This document shows, in pieces, positions 43,981-54,676 of a stretch of DNA of 64,000 bases. The stretch is from Nilaparvata lugens. Its lineage: Eukaryota > Arthropoda > Insecta > Hemiptera > Delphacidae. Below the pieces are notes generated by a model. That model was not told where the DNA came from. It made no database searches and was given only the letters and a program-made list of their open reading frames with translations. Location: positions 18,342,938-18,406,937 of the forward strand of contig NC_052505.1 in assembly GCF_014356525.2 (NCBI RefSeq), read 5' to 3'. Numbering within the stretch: the first letter of the stretch is position 1; every line of letters starts with the position of its first letter. The position numbers and the translations under genes were made by a program.

Positions 43981-44459
43981 AAGTTTTTAATAAATTATCA
44001 GAATATATTTTATCATCACCCCATTAAATTAGAATACTATCCCCGTAGAATTTGAAAAACTCTTTGCATTTCTCCTCCTCTTATACAATTTTCAATCAAT
44101 TCGACATCTATACAATACTTTATTCTAATATCTGAATCCGATTTAGGATAATTATTAAAATGTTAATCTGTTATTATAATTGGTGAATGAATTTCCTAAA
44201 CATATCAAACATCATGGAACACCCACAATATCTATGTTATTTGAAAATGTAATCCATCAACAGAACCAACTCTGCGAGGAAACAAAAAAAAAATAATGAC
44301 ATAAGATCCAATTTGTTTGAACCGGAGTAGAATGATCCATTTCATCCACTCCAACAAACAGCACTGAGAGCATTTTAACGCTCCAAAACTCGCGCCTTTA
44401 TCTCTTCACACTCTTATTCAGTTTTATTGGTCAATATACTTTTTCACCTGTGTTTCCTC
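43981..44459. other. Unassigned AT-rich sequence
   Basis: No coding or repeat signature beyond poly-A near 44284. Confidence 0.35.
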
Positions 44460-44575
44460 CTTCTCTTCTTCTCTTTTTTCCCTTGTCTTCTTCTTCTTTT
44501 TCTTCTTCTTCTTCTTCTTCTTCATCTTCATCTTCTTCTTCTTCTTCTTCTTCTTCTTCTTCTTCTTCTTCCACC
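44460..44575. repeat. (CTT)n microsatellite
   Basis: CTT/TTC repeats with CATCTTCATC islands. Long frames over it are compositional. Confidence 0.9.
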
Positions 44576-44772
44576 TCTTCCACTTCCTTCCAACCTTTTC
44601 CACTTCCTTCCAACAGGTCATCAAACAAAGTTTTATCTATCGCCAAACAGCCGAAATCTATCTTCAAATTGATCCCGCCATAAAATTTATTTTCCGCCAA
44701 TTTCTTCTGCACATTCCAATTCACAAAAAGGCTCTGACTATTATATTGCCAACGATTTCCATTCTTATTGCG

Positions 44773-44865
44773 AGTTTCACTTTAGATTGTCAGTCTTGAA
44801 TGAATGGGGAAGTATTACTGTTGCAATCAAGGAATACTGATGGCAGTTTGGAAGTGGTGATTCAC
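44773..44865. repeat. Family O hairpin repeat
   Basis: GTTTCACTTTAGATTGTCAG and TGATGGCAGTTTGGAAGTGG arms. Confidence 0.5.
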
Positions 44866-44994
44866 AATGTAGTAGAGAATCTTTCGTGACAGAGATATAA
44901 TAAAACAAATTTTATAACCGATAAACACATTTCCAAATTCCCTGCATATATTAGCTAGTCTACTAAGAGGATATCCATGTATTCACAAACTATA

Positions 44995-45208
44995 GTGGGG
45001 TTCACGTTATAATGGCAGTGGATAAAGATATAAGAATAGCGATGCTGATTCTCTGCATTAATTAATTATATTTCCACAATGTCAAAAACATAATTATTGA
45101 CATCGTTGTGAACATAGAAAAGGAAAGTACCACCGGCTTTGTTGGATGATATACAAGGATAGCAAAACCAAAGTTGATCAAATACTGTCATTATAACGTG
45201 GACCTCAC
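44995..45208. mobile_element. Family I MITE with TA duplication, 214 bp
   Basis: The left end GTGGGGTTCACGTTATAATG and right end CATTATAACGTGGACCTCAC are inverted repeats of about 25 bp, flanked by TA on both sides (44993-44994, 45209-45210). TA duplication fits Tc1/mariner. Confidence 0.75.
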
Positions 45209-45243
45209 TATATATCTAGTGATCTAGAATACTAATACTGTAA

Positions 45244-45325
45244 GATTCAATCTTCTAGTGTCAGCAATCCTCATTGATAACATCAACCCTTTTCATTCAT
45301 CCAATGCTGACAGTTTTAAGATGAC
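45244..45325. repeat. Family O hairpin repeat
   Basis: ATTCAATCTTCTAGTGTCAG, central TTGATAACATCAACCC, and CCAATGCTGACAGTTTTAAG. Confidence 0.55.
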
Positions 45326-46140
45326 ATAACTTTTGAGAGGTTTTATTGAAAGGAACGGCCTCGTTGATCATTTTAAGACAAGATAGGAAAGAATCGGGAG
45401 ACCATTAATAGGAAGGACACGCTTCTAGAAGAGTTTTACGAGGTTTTTTCACTATTGGCAATTTTGGAGCTGACATTCGCTCGTTTTCGTTTTTATGTGA
45501 TCTTGTGAATGTCTCAACCTACTCATCCGATCTGAATAGGGGAATTCGGAGTTCACTGTCCCTTTTTTAGACAATTTTGAAATTATAGTCTCAAAAGTTT
45601 GGAAAATCATAATTAATTCAAACCTTAGTTCAAGTGAAGTTCATTGAACAAGCAGAATGGGAAAATATTCAAACATGTAAATATGGAAAATTCATTGAAA
45701 ATTCCATATTCCATATTGATACAGATGTAATATGAGAATCCAGCTTTAACCTCAGTGGAAGGAGTACATGAATCAATTCATAATATATGTAGATTATAAA
45801 ATAATCTAACCTCAGAAAAATCCATCATTATTATATTTAAATTTATTTATTTATTTTAAAGTTCATTATCGACTGATATCAAGTATTGAATGTTATCGAT
45901 TATAAATCAGATATTGAATCAAATTGGGTGAAAAACACACTTTACATATTCAATAATGCAATACAAGAAAAATCAAGAACTGTCCATATGAATCAATTAC
46001 TTGAATTTTTTGAGTGTTCATTATGATCTCAAGTTAGGTATTCAACTTTTTATTCAAGTTCATTTTACAGTTCAAGTTATAGCCTAGGCCTACTCAATTT
46101 CAGCCGCTATGATTCAAATCAGACATTAAGTCAATAATAT
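45326..46140. other. Unassigned AT-rich sequence
   Basis: No feature recognised beyond TTATTTATTTATTT near 45845. Confidence 0.35.
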
Positions 46141-46378
46141 CATAGAGAAACAATAGCAAACTTTTACTGTTATCTCAAGCCGATAACTGTCGATTATTGA
46201 CGATTTTTACTGTTTTGACCGGGTAAGAGTGTATGAACGGCACAATATGAGAGTCTACCAGAGTCATAAAGCTTCACAGGAAAGAACTACGTGGACTATC
46301 GGCTTTAGATAACTGTAAAAGTTGCGTCATAAACGCCCTATACCATGGGATATCTACTTATGCTATTATTTCTCTATG
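46141..46378. mobile_element. Family B MITE, 238 bp
   Basis: CATAGAGAAACAATAGC / GCTATTATTTCTCTATG termini; flanks ATAATAT and ATAATAA match at six of seven bases. It lacks part of the left subterminal arm compared with 42254. Confidence 0.85.
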
Positions 46379-46639
46379 ATAATAATACTGTGAGATCTAT
46401 CTGTCAAAATCATTTTAATCTAAACTACATTTCTATCTTTTATCGTATTCATAAAGTTAGGGTCCTCCTCAAGTCACCCATATGTAACCTCAGTAATAAG
46501 GTCACCTTGATGACCTTATTGATCAGGTCACTTTGAGATTATCGAAATTGTCAAACATTAGCCAAAAAAGGAAGAATCATCTGCCATGTGGTTTATTTGT
46601 TGCGTCACTTTTTGTGGTTCGAATTAATTTGATAGCCGC

Positions 46640-46833
46640 ATCCAATAATCGAGTATGACATCATTTGACACATATGCGTCCTGCCTTAACATGCTCTATA
46701 AAATGTCATTGCAATATGCAATCACAATTCGCATCATACACTTCTTCTTCTTCTTCTCCTCCTCCATCTTCTTTTTCTTCTTCTTCTTCTTCATCTTCTA
46801 CTTCTTCTTCTTCTTCAATCTCCTATTATCTTT
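46640..46833. repeat. Segmental direct duplication, left copy
   Basis: GAGTATGACATCATTTGACA ... GTCATTGCAATATGCAATCA plus a (CTT)n tract is repeated at 47272-47430 with small changes. The copies are about 630 bp apart and enclose a truncated family C element. Confidence 0.85.
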
Positions 46834-47271
46834 TTACTTTCCTTGCCCTATTACCATAGGTAAGGACAGTATTGCTTTCCAAATAAATCAGGTTACCATA
46901 TTAATTTCAAGTTTTCTATACGTTTCAAGGTCCCCTGAGTCCAAAAACATGATTTTTGGGTGTTGGTTGCTGTGTGTGTGTATGTGTGTGTATGTGTATG
47001 TCTGTGAACACGATTACTGCATTCCTAATTAACCGATTGACTTTAGATTCTTATACGATAATTACTAAAAAACCATGTTTTTAACGGTTTTCTGGAAAAC
47101 AGCTCTAACGATTTTCTTCAAATTTATACCATGGATTGCTATTTATAAGCCCTAACGTCTGACATGAGTCTCATTTCTGGAAAAATTACAGAGGCTCCGT
47201 AATATTCTTGAGAAAAATGGCGGATAATTAATAGAAAACCATGTTTTTCACGGATTTCTCGAAAACATCGA
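46834..47271 (+). mobile_element. Family C element, 3'-truncated
   Basis: It begins TTTACTTTCCTTGCCCTATT and continues through a short TG/TATG microsatellite and CGATTACTGCATTCCTAATT. It stops near GATTTCTCGAAAACATCGAA, where the right-hand copy of the flanking duplication begins. Confidence 0.75.
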
Positions 47272-47710
47272 ATAGTCGAATATGACATCATTTGACACAC
47301 ATGTGTCATGCCTTAAAATGCTCTATGAAATGTCATTGCAATATGCAATCACACTTTCGCCTCATACACTTCTTCTTCTCCTCCTCCTCCATCTTCTTCT
47401 TCTTCTTCTTCTTCTTTTTTTCATCATCTTCTTCTTCAATTTATTTTCCATAATCTTCTTCTTCTTCTTCTTCTTCTTCTTCGCTTTCTTCTCCTCCCCC
47501 CCCCTAAATATCCTATTCCTCATTCTCTAACTTTTACTTCTCCTTCTTCGACCCCCTCTTCATCATCATCATCATCATCTTCATCTTAATCCTCCTTCTT
47601 CCACATTTATTCTTATTCCTCTTCCTGCTCCTTCTTCCCCTTCTCCTCCTCCTCTTACTCCTCCACTACCACCTCTTCCACCTCATCCACGCCTTCATCA
47701 ATAATCGAAT
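47272..47710. repeat. Segmental duplication, right copy, and CTT-rich tail
   Basis: See 46640. The (CTT)/(CTC)-rich tract here extends to about 47700 and includes (CAT)n near 47560. Confidence 0.8.
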
Positions 47711-48016
47711 AATTCAAATCGAATTGGCATATGCAGCAATAAAAACTCTCCACCAGTTGCATATTTTATAGGTAGAGTGACATTTTGCAGTTTGATTCAG
47801 TCTCAATATATTGAGTAATTGAGTGTTTAGGGTGGGGGTGGGGTGGAGGAGTATTAAAGTATTTATTTACTAGGACAATATTACTTCTTATTGAAGTAAT
47901 TTACTAGGGCAACTTGAATATTTATTAATTGTGTTGATATAGAAAAGTATAAAGAGGGTAATAGAGGTTTCTGTAATAATTGAATATTATCTAAATTTTG
48001 TTTGAAACAGATTTAC

Positions 48017-48090
48017 CTGTATTTCCTGTATGAGTTCCTGTTCATCTAGCAGAACCACCCTTGCAATGGTGCGTCCTGATCTTTGTGCAG
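48017..48090 (-). CDS. Candidate exon fragment, FERM-F1-like peptide
   Basis: On the minus strand a frame open from about 48107 ends at 48017 with CAG followed by GTAAAT, a good splice donor. The last residues read RVVLLDEQELIQEIQ. That resembles the first two strands of the ubiquitin-like F1 lobe of FERM proteins (FRMD4/FRMD3 type, V.LLD...L...IQ). No in-frame ATG is seen, so it would need an upstream acceptor; AG dinucleotides occur near 48078-48090 and a better one (TTTCCTGTTTTATATGTTGCAG) at about 48199, but the frame has a stop between. A near-NRF-1 motif (TGCGCATGCGTG) lies at about 48115-48126. It is short and could be chance. Confidence 0.22.
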
Positions 48091-48235
48091 AAGCAACGCA
48101 TCTTGGCACAACTCACGCATGCGCAGACACTCACACACTAACGCGCACTAATTTGATGCAATTTCACCAAATAATTTTCTTCATTGCGGCACCAGTCTGC
48201 AACATATAAAACAGGAAAGTTATTACAATCTAGAT

Positions 48236-48261
48236 ACTAGTAGTTCTGTGAACAGTAGACC
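48236..48261 (+). mobile_element. Family D, 5' scrap
   Basis: ACTAGTAGTTCTGTGAACAG TAGACCTCGCG, then unrelated sequence until D resumes at 48589. Confidence 0.7.
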
Positions 48262-48437
48262 TCGCGATCAGTAAGTTACATTGACCTGTTGTTATGTTTT
48301 CTCAAAAATTAATAAATAATTTATCAATTTAAAATGTGTAGAAAATATCCTAAATAAACATAGTGCTTTTTGTTCTATCGTACCGTGACGTGTCGTCCCG
48401 GAATGTGAGTGTGAGCGCTGTTATCAGGTCTGGCAGC

Positions 48438-48583
48438 AACTGTCTACAACGTTGATGGAAAGATACATTTTCAAGATGTTTGATGTTTCTGAACGGGTAG
48501 TATTATAGTCAACTGTCTACTAACGTTGATGGAAAGATACATTTTCAAGATGTTCGATGTTTTTGAACGGGTAGTATTATAGT
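48438..48583. repeat. 72-bp tandem duplication
   Basis: CAACTGTCTAC starts at 48438 and 48510; GGAAAGATACATTTTCAAGA and GAACGGGTAGTATTATAGTC recur in each unit. It lies between two pieces of a family D element. Confidence 0.9.
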
Positions 48584-48588
48584 CCATA

Positions 48589-48878
48589 CAGCTGATTTAT
48601 GATGAATAATTCTATAGTCTGATTTTTACTCTAATATTGGCGTATGAAGGAGGCTCCTTTTTCTTTTTATATTATCCTTGAGATGCGAAATTTCCAAAAA
48701 ACCTTGCATATACGTCGACGCGCAATTTAAAAAGGAACATACCTGTCAAATTTCATGAAAATCTATTACCGCGTTTCGCCGTAAATGCGCAACATAAATA
48801 CATATAAACATTTAAACATTAAGAGAAATGCCAAACCGTCGACTTGAATCTTAGACCTCTCTTCGCTCGGTCAATAAC
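48589..48878 (+). mobile_element. Family D, 3' part
   Basis: From CAGCTGATTTATGATGAATA to CTCTTCGCTCGGTCAATAA, including CGTCGACGCGCAATTT. With the scrap at 48236 it forms one interrupted copy. Confidence 0.85.
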
Positions 48879-49242
48879 TATCAATTTGGTCCTATAGAAA
48901 TGTATTACAGAAATTAAATATGTATTATAGAAATAAAAAGTATTACAGAAATTGTTTACAGTAGTGATGAAGGAGGTGATAAAATATGAAACAAAGACAA
49001 GGAGAGACATGGTGAGAAAGTCTAAATGTATTCACATTATTCTTATTAGTATAATAATGAATATATGAACAAAATTAATAATGAATATGTCACATATGTG
49101 TCATGAACAGCAATATGAAGTATATATGACAATTGAAATACCGTAGAATGTATTCAAAACACATATCAAATCAGTAGAACAAAAATGATGAAACAAGCTA
49201 TTCAAGCAACACAGTATATTAGGTTATTAGGCACAATAGTTA
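48879..49242. other. Unassigned AT-rich sequence
   Basis: TATTACAGAAAT occurs three times near 48903-48955. Otherwise nothing. Confidence 0.35.
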
Positions 49243-49374
49243 ATAGAAACAATATAAAAACTTGTAGTATTTTAATGTTTTTAATAAAGGGTACTTCACG
49301 TGTGTATATTGTTTCTATTAATTTGAAATAAGTAGCCCATATAAATGAATTGATTTTAGTCACAATAGCTTTGA
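49243..49374. mobile_element. Family M fragment
   Basis: AAACAATATAAAAACTTGTA ... AATAAAGGGTACTTCACG ... AAGTAGCCCATATAAATG. The GAAAC core region is deleted. Confidence 0.6.
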
Positions 49375-50059
49375 AAAAAATCTGGTGTGGCGCACTCACA
49401 CAACTTTCCTTGCCATTATGAGAATTGATAACCTGACGCTAGTGTTCGCATCTGAGCGTAGTAGCGCATCTCAAGTTGATTTGAGCCAGCTGGTGACAGG
49501 GCAATAACGCTGAAGACACACGAGGTCTGCTATCTCTTCATAGTGAATCATTTAATAGAATCAACAGTTGCCAACAGTTTGCAATTGGATGATCACATTT
49601 TCTCGAATTTCGAGCTTATTTTTAATTTTAGGTGAAAATGTTACGAAACATTAATTGTAGAGATTCTCATGCTGGATCTTTTCCAATCAATTTTTTTTTG
49701 TTTAAATTGTATCTGAAGCCTGATAATTGAGAATCTGAAATCAAACTTTGCATAGATGGGGCGGAGCTCCTGAAATTTTTACAGATATGGGACTTGTGGC
49801 AGTTGATAGAGCTTATCAATGACTATTTCAGGTATAACTTTAATCGTAATCGTTGTAGCCGTTTTCGAGAAAATCGCGAAAAACCCTGTTTTTGACAACA
49901 TTTTCGCCATTTTAGCCGCCATCTTGAATCGCATTAGAACGAAATTGTTAGTGTCGGATCCTTATATTGTAAAGGCCTTACGTTCCAAATTTCAAGTCAT
50001 TCCGTTAATCGGGGATGAGATATCGTGTACACAGACGCACATACACTCATACACACACT

Positions 50060-50141
<82 letters not shown>

Positions 50142-50148
50142 CACCACA

Positions 50149-50191
<43 letters not shown>

Positions 50192-50331
50192 CACATACAG
50201 ACCATTACCCAAAAACCACTTTTTTAGACTCAGGGGACCTTGAAACGTATAGAAATTTAGAAATTGGGATACCTTAATTTTTTTCGGAAGGCAATACTTT
50301 CCTTACCTATGGTAATAGAGCAAGGAGAGTA
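49375..50331 (-). mobile_element. Family C element, full length
   Basis: Same ends and body as 29920-30770 (TCTGGTGTGGCGCACTCAC ... AGCAAGGAGAGTAA). Its (CA)n occupies about 50055-50190 with CCACACA and AAACACA interruptions. The 152-codon frame 49819-50277 is the body translated through the microsatellite. Confidence 0.9.
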
Positions 50332-50394
50332 ATATACAAAACAAATCACTAGCATCTATTTGTCGAGATGACTTTGTCAAAACCACTAATTTAT

Positions 50395-50465
50395 GAAGAC
50401 AATTTCAAATACTAGGTTTGGTTGTCACACCACTATCAATCTCTAGTAAACTGGCAGCTTATTAT
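50395..50465 (-). mobile_element. Degenerate family A / hammerhead-like relic
   Basis: The minus strand reads AGAGATTGATAGTGGTGTGA CAACCAAACCTAG, corresponding to the arm of family A (AGATTGACAATGGTGTAATA ACCGAAACC) with substitutions. Confidence 0.45.
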
Positions 50466-50509
50466 TCCCATCCACTTAGTAGAGGAATCTAATTAAGGGT
50501 AGTTTCATG

Positions 50510-50702
50510 AAGTCGCAACGGATACGCTGGCTTGGACATGTTGAGAGGATGAATAGGGAAGGTTGCCAAAGACCATTTTGGAGGAAAGAATTGAAGGCAC
50601 CAGAAGAAGAGGGTGACCAAGGAGAAGGTGGCTGAAGGATATGGAGAGAGATCTGCTAGTGTTGGGAATAAGGGAATGGAAGACAGTTGCTGGTGATTGA
50701 GA
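50510..50702 (+). pseudogene. LINE C-terminal relic (RWLGHV)
   Basis: It encodes KSQRIRWLGHVERMNREGCQ then, after a frame change, RRRWLKDMERDLLVLGIREW KTVAGD. These are the 'R.RWLGHV.RM' and 'RP.RRW...ME.DL..LGI..W' signatures that close many RTE-like LINE proteins. Upstream reverse-transcriptase motifs are gone (5'-truncated). Confidence 0.75.
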
Positions 50703-50747
50703 CCTCAGACCAGTTATAGAATAGACACGCTGGGAAGTCTAGCCTCT

Positions 50748-50942
50748 GAAGCCAACATCTACTGCCATATCGCTAAATCGTGACATCATCATCGGATAGA
50801 AAACTTTCAGATTGTGTCTATTTCAGAAGGATGTAAATTATTATTCATTAAAATGGAAAACAATGTAAACAAACTCTACAAAAAAGTTTTCTATCCGATG
50901 CTGACGTCACGATTTGGCGATATGGCAGTAGATGTTGGCTTC
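50748..50942. mobile_element. Inverted-repeat element with ~58-bp arms
   Basis: GAAGCCAACATCTACTGCCA ... GGATAGAAAACT pairs with AGTTTTCTATCCGATGCTGA ... TGGCAGTAGATGTTGGCTTC. The spacer is about 75 bp. It provides the first residues of the spurious 283-codon frame that runs into the GAA tract. No clear target duplication. Confidence 0.85.
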
Positions 50943-51055
50943 ATTGACTTTCAGTATGAATATACAATGGGCCATGTCTATTCTTTAACTGGTCTGAGAT
51001 TGAGACAGATGGAAAGGAATTGTGATGGAAGCCAAGATCCACGTAGGACTGTAGT

Positions 51056-51616
51056 GCTGAAGGAAGAAGAAGAAGAAGAAGAAGAAGAAGAAGAAGAAGA
51101 AGAAGAAGAAGAAGAAGAAGAAGAAGAAGAAGAAGAAGAAGAAGAAGAGAAGAAGAAGAAGAAGAAGAAGAAGAAGAAGAAGAAGAAGAGAAGAAGAAGA
51201 AGAAGAGAAAGAAGAGAGAAGAAGAAGAAAGAAGAAGAAGAAAGAAGAAGAAGAAGAAGAAGAAGAAGAAGAAGAAGAAGAAAAGAAGAAAGCAAAAGAA
51301 GAAGAAGAAGAAGAAGAAGAAGAAGAAGAAGAAGAAGAAGAAGAAGAAGAAGAAGAAGAAGAAAGAAGAAGAAGAAGACGAAAGAAGAAGAGAAGAAGAA
51401 GAAGAAGAAGAAGAGAAGAAGAAGAAGAAGAAGAAGAAGAAGAGAAGAAGAAGAAGACGATCAAAAGAAAGAGAAGAAGAAGAAGAAAAGAAGAAGAAAG
51501 AAGAAGAAGAAGACAGAAAGAAGAAGAAGAGAAGAAGAAGAAGAAGAAGAAGAAGACGAAGAGAAGAAGAAGAAGAAGAAGAAGAAGAAGAAGAAGAAGA
51601 AGAAGAAGAAGAAGAA
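51056..51616. repeat. (GAA)n microsatellite, ~560 bp
   Basis: Plus-strand GAA with phase shifts (GAAAGAAG, GAGAAGAAG, GACGAAAG) roughly every 20-60 bp. The frame over it reads E, K and R runs as the phase shifts. Perfect polypurine/polypyrimidine mirror symmetry over long stretches makes triplex (H-DNA) formation plausible. Confidence 0.97.
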
Positions 51617-52055
51617 GGTTTATCCGAATTATTATCTAATTCAAGAATTTTTATCTCAAAATTGAGAAAATCGTCACATCACCAGATTGAAACAAATCTG
51701 AATACAGAATCTCAAATAAATAATAATTCTCAATTCACGACTCGAGTCATGGCTACAGGCTACGTGCTTTCCAATACACATTATTACACAACCGTGATTC
51801 GATGCATAAAAAACTTGCAACTCATTAATAGCATGTGTTGAAAAGTAATCTAACTAATCACCATGGTGAAAGCCAATGACTCATTCAATCTCTGAAACCT
51901 ACCACCCGACTAATAAAATCACATAACATAGATATAATGAGTGTGATGACAAGCAATAAAAAATTGACAATACAGATATAATTTATTGCAGAGTAAAGAA
52001 AGAGTCAATACAGTTATAACAGCTGTTTTTGCAGAGAAACTACTGCTATAGATAT
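51617..52055. other. Unassigned
   Basis: No repeat or coding signature. ATAATGAGTGTGATGACAAG recurs in part at about 53020. Confidence 0.35.
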
Positions 52056-52432
52056 ACTAGTAGTTCTATTAACAGTAGACCTCACGCAGTATTCTCATCC
52101 TCAAGTACCTGATGTCAACTGTTTTAAATGTTAACAAAATCAGTTCACGTTTGAATTTGTATACCATAATTTATTAATATTTATGTTAATTTGAACAATG
52201 AATAGAATATATTTCTATTCCAGAATTTATATAATATTCATCCAGTTCCGTGATAATCTTTCCATCTAATGAAATTTTTTTTTTCAATCAAAAATATTAT
52301 AATTTCTTCAGCATTATTTAGTTCATTTGTTTATTTTTATTCACCTATTAAATCAGTTTTTTCGAATGTGTAAATATTGATACTGATGGACACGCATAAT
52401 AATACCATGACTGCAAAACAAAATATTGAAAC

Positions 52433-52654
52433 CAAAGACCTTAAAGCTGCGATTAGACCAAATTTATTAAAAAAAATGTAATAACTCAATCCTTTTAGAT
52501 TATATTAGATTGAACATAACTTATCATACACATGATGAACATATGTGTTTGTCAACTTCCGTTCAATCTAATAAAATCTATAAGGATTAAGTTATTAACA
52601 TTTTGTTAATAACTTTGGTGTAAACCCAGCTTAAAGACCTATTTAATGTCTTTG
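52433..52654. mobile_element. Minimal family E MITE carrying F
   Basis: ATTGAAAC at 52425-52432 and 52655-52662. Termini CAAAGACC / GTCTTTG. Without F the element would be only about 32 bp, little more than two terminal repeats. Confidence 0.75.
52445..52630. mobile_element. Family F TTAA-target MITE, 186 bp
   Basis: TTAA at 52441-52444 and 52631-52634. Ends AGCTGCGATTAGACC / GGTGTAAACCCAGC; inner ATTAGATTGAACATAAC hairpin as at 37039. Confidence 0.88.
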
Positions 52655-53256
52655 ATTGAAACTATAGACCTTATACAAATACAGTAATAGACTGGCTTCT
52701 CCACACATCTGTGTAATCACTTGTCAGCTGATTTATGATGAATAATTCTATAGTCTGATTTACTCTAATATTGGAGTATGAAGGAGGCTCCTTTTTCCTT
52801 TTATATTATCCTTGAAATGCAAAATTTCCAAAAACCGTGTATATACGTCGACGCGCAATTTAAAAAGGAACATACCTGTCAAATTTCATGGAAATCTATT
52901 AACGCGTTTCGCCGTGAATGCGCAACATATAAGCATATAAACATTCAAACATTTAAACATTATAAGAGAAATGCCAAACCGTCGACTTGAATCTTAGACC
53001 TCACTTCGTTCGGTCAATAATGAGAGTGATGACAAGCAATAGAAAATTGACAGTACAGATATAATTGCAGATTGAAGAAATAATCAAAACAGTTATAACA
53101 ACAGCTGTTTTGGCAGAGAAACTACTGCTATGTATATATTAATCATATGGATAACTGATATAATGAATGATATATTATCCCGACATAACGACTGCAATGA
53201 ATGGAACCAAACAAATATAAAAATATACAATATATTATTGTAACGACACCAAACAA

Positions 53257-53820
53257 ACTAGTAGCTCTGTGTACAGTAGACCTCACGCAGTTTTCTCATC
53301 CACAAGTATCTGATGTCACCTGTTCTAGTTGATTCAGTTTAATCACAATTCACAGTTGAATCATAATCTATTCTCAAAAATTGTTACTTGTTTTCTCCTA
53401 GATAAAAAACTTACTTATGTTAATAAACTCAGTCCACGTTTGAATTTGTAACCCATATCCCATTTATTCTGTTTCGTGATAATCGTTCCATCTGATGAAA
53501 ATATTTCTCAACTATTTTGAAATCAATTTTTTTCAATCAAGAATATTATAATTTCTTCGGCATTATTCAGTTCATGTAATCATTTTTATTTCACTTTCAA
53601 TCACCTATTAAATTTGTTTTTCAAATGTGAGAATATTGATACTGATGGCATCATAAAAAATATTGAAACTCTACCTTATAGGAATAGACACGGTCAGACA
53701 TCTGTGTATTCATTGCATGCAATGAATAATCCACTTGTCAGCTGATTGATTATGAATAATTCTATACTCTGATTGATCCTACTATCTTCAAAGTAAATGA
53801 GATATATATAGATTTATATT

Positions 53821-53851
<31 letters not shown>

Positions 53852-53857
53852 ATATAT

Positions 53858-53891
<34 letters not shown>

Positions 53892-54086
53892 GTGATATCA
53901 GAGTATGAAGGAATTCCTTTTCTTTTCATATTATCCTTAAAATGAAGAATTTCAAAAAACCTTGTGTATACATCGACGCGCAGTTGAAAAAGGAATATTC
54001 CTGCCAAATCTCATCGATTTCTATCGAGTTGAAACAAATAAGCAAATCGAGTTGAAACATAGACCTCACTACGTTCGGTCAATAAT
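53257..54086 (+). mobile_element. Family D element (long form)
   Basis: Long form like 52056, with its own internal segment and a (TA)n expansion at 53811-53890 in place of the ATATTGGCGTATGAAGG region. Ends CACTACGTTCGGTCAATAA. A 20-bp family-typical lead-in (CAGAGAAACTACTGCTAT) occurs upstream of both long copies. Confidence 0.8.
53811..53890. repeat. (TA)n microsatellite
   Basis: About 80 bp of TA with occasional ATAATATA interruptions inside family D. Confidence 0.95.
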
Positions 54087-54676
54087 ATAGTTATTATAAT
54101 ACAACTGTTATTTCGGCAAAAAATATATGGATAAAACTCTTTTTATAAAACTAAATTGATAGAAAGCTGACAAAAACAGGTATAATAATCAATGAATAAT
54201 ATGTTGTTTTTTTGTAAATAGATATAACGGCACTAAATAAACTCCAACAATGTATAGATATAATTAACAGAAATGAATCAAGCCCCAATTCCTGGCGTGA
54301 CTTGAGAATATAGCGTTTTCATTAAACATCTGGCACTAATCAATTTGTACAGTTGAACGATTCGCATACCCGCAATAATTATGCAAGAAAATACAACTCC
54401 GAATAAATTAGATGCAGAACCAGTCATCAGAAAGATACATATAAATATGTGTATATTTATGGCATGAATCTATACCGGCCCCTCTGAGATTGTTAAATGG
54501 AGCGAACAAATTTCTCCTCTTGAATGAGTCACGTGAGTAACTCTCGTATAAAACGAGAATTAAACATCGAATCAGACAAAAATAGATAGTGCTCAAACGG
54601 GTTGTCAACCGATATTAGCGTGCCAAATTGTATTTTGCAAAATTACATGCACGCCGTTTCTGATTGACGGACTGGT
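54087..54676. other. Unassigned
   Basis: The 66-codon frame at 54408-54608 (minus) shows no features. Confidence 0.35.

Larger units (their letters stand above)
52056..53020 (+). mobile_element. Family D element (long form) with nested E and F
   Basis: It starts ACTAGTAGTTCTATTAACAG and ends CACTTCGTTCGGTCAATAA. It retains a ~310-bp internal segment (CTGATGTCAACTG ... AAAATATTGAAAC) missing from the short copies at 21293, 36420 and 58443. A small E element (52433-52654, 8-bp duplication ATTGAAAC) is inserted here and itself contains F (52445-52630). Confidence 0.85.

Noticed and set aside
49819..50277. 152-codon frame with THTHTH repeat
   Set aside because: It is the body of a family C element translated through its CA microsatellite; other copies do not preserve the frame.
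50814..51665. 283-codon frame ending in long E/K/R runs
   Set aside because: The first part is the right arm of an inverted-repeat element and the rest is a GAA microsatellite read through phase slips. No promoter, domain or codon-like composition.
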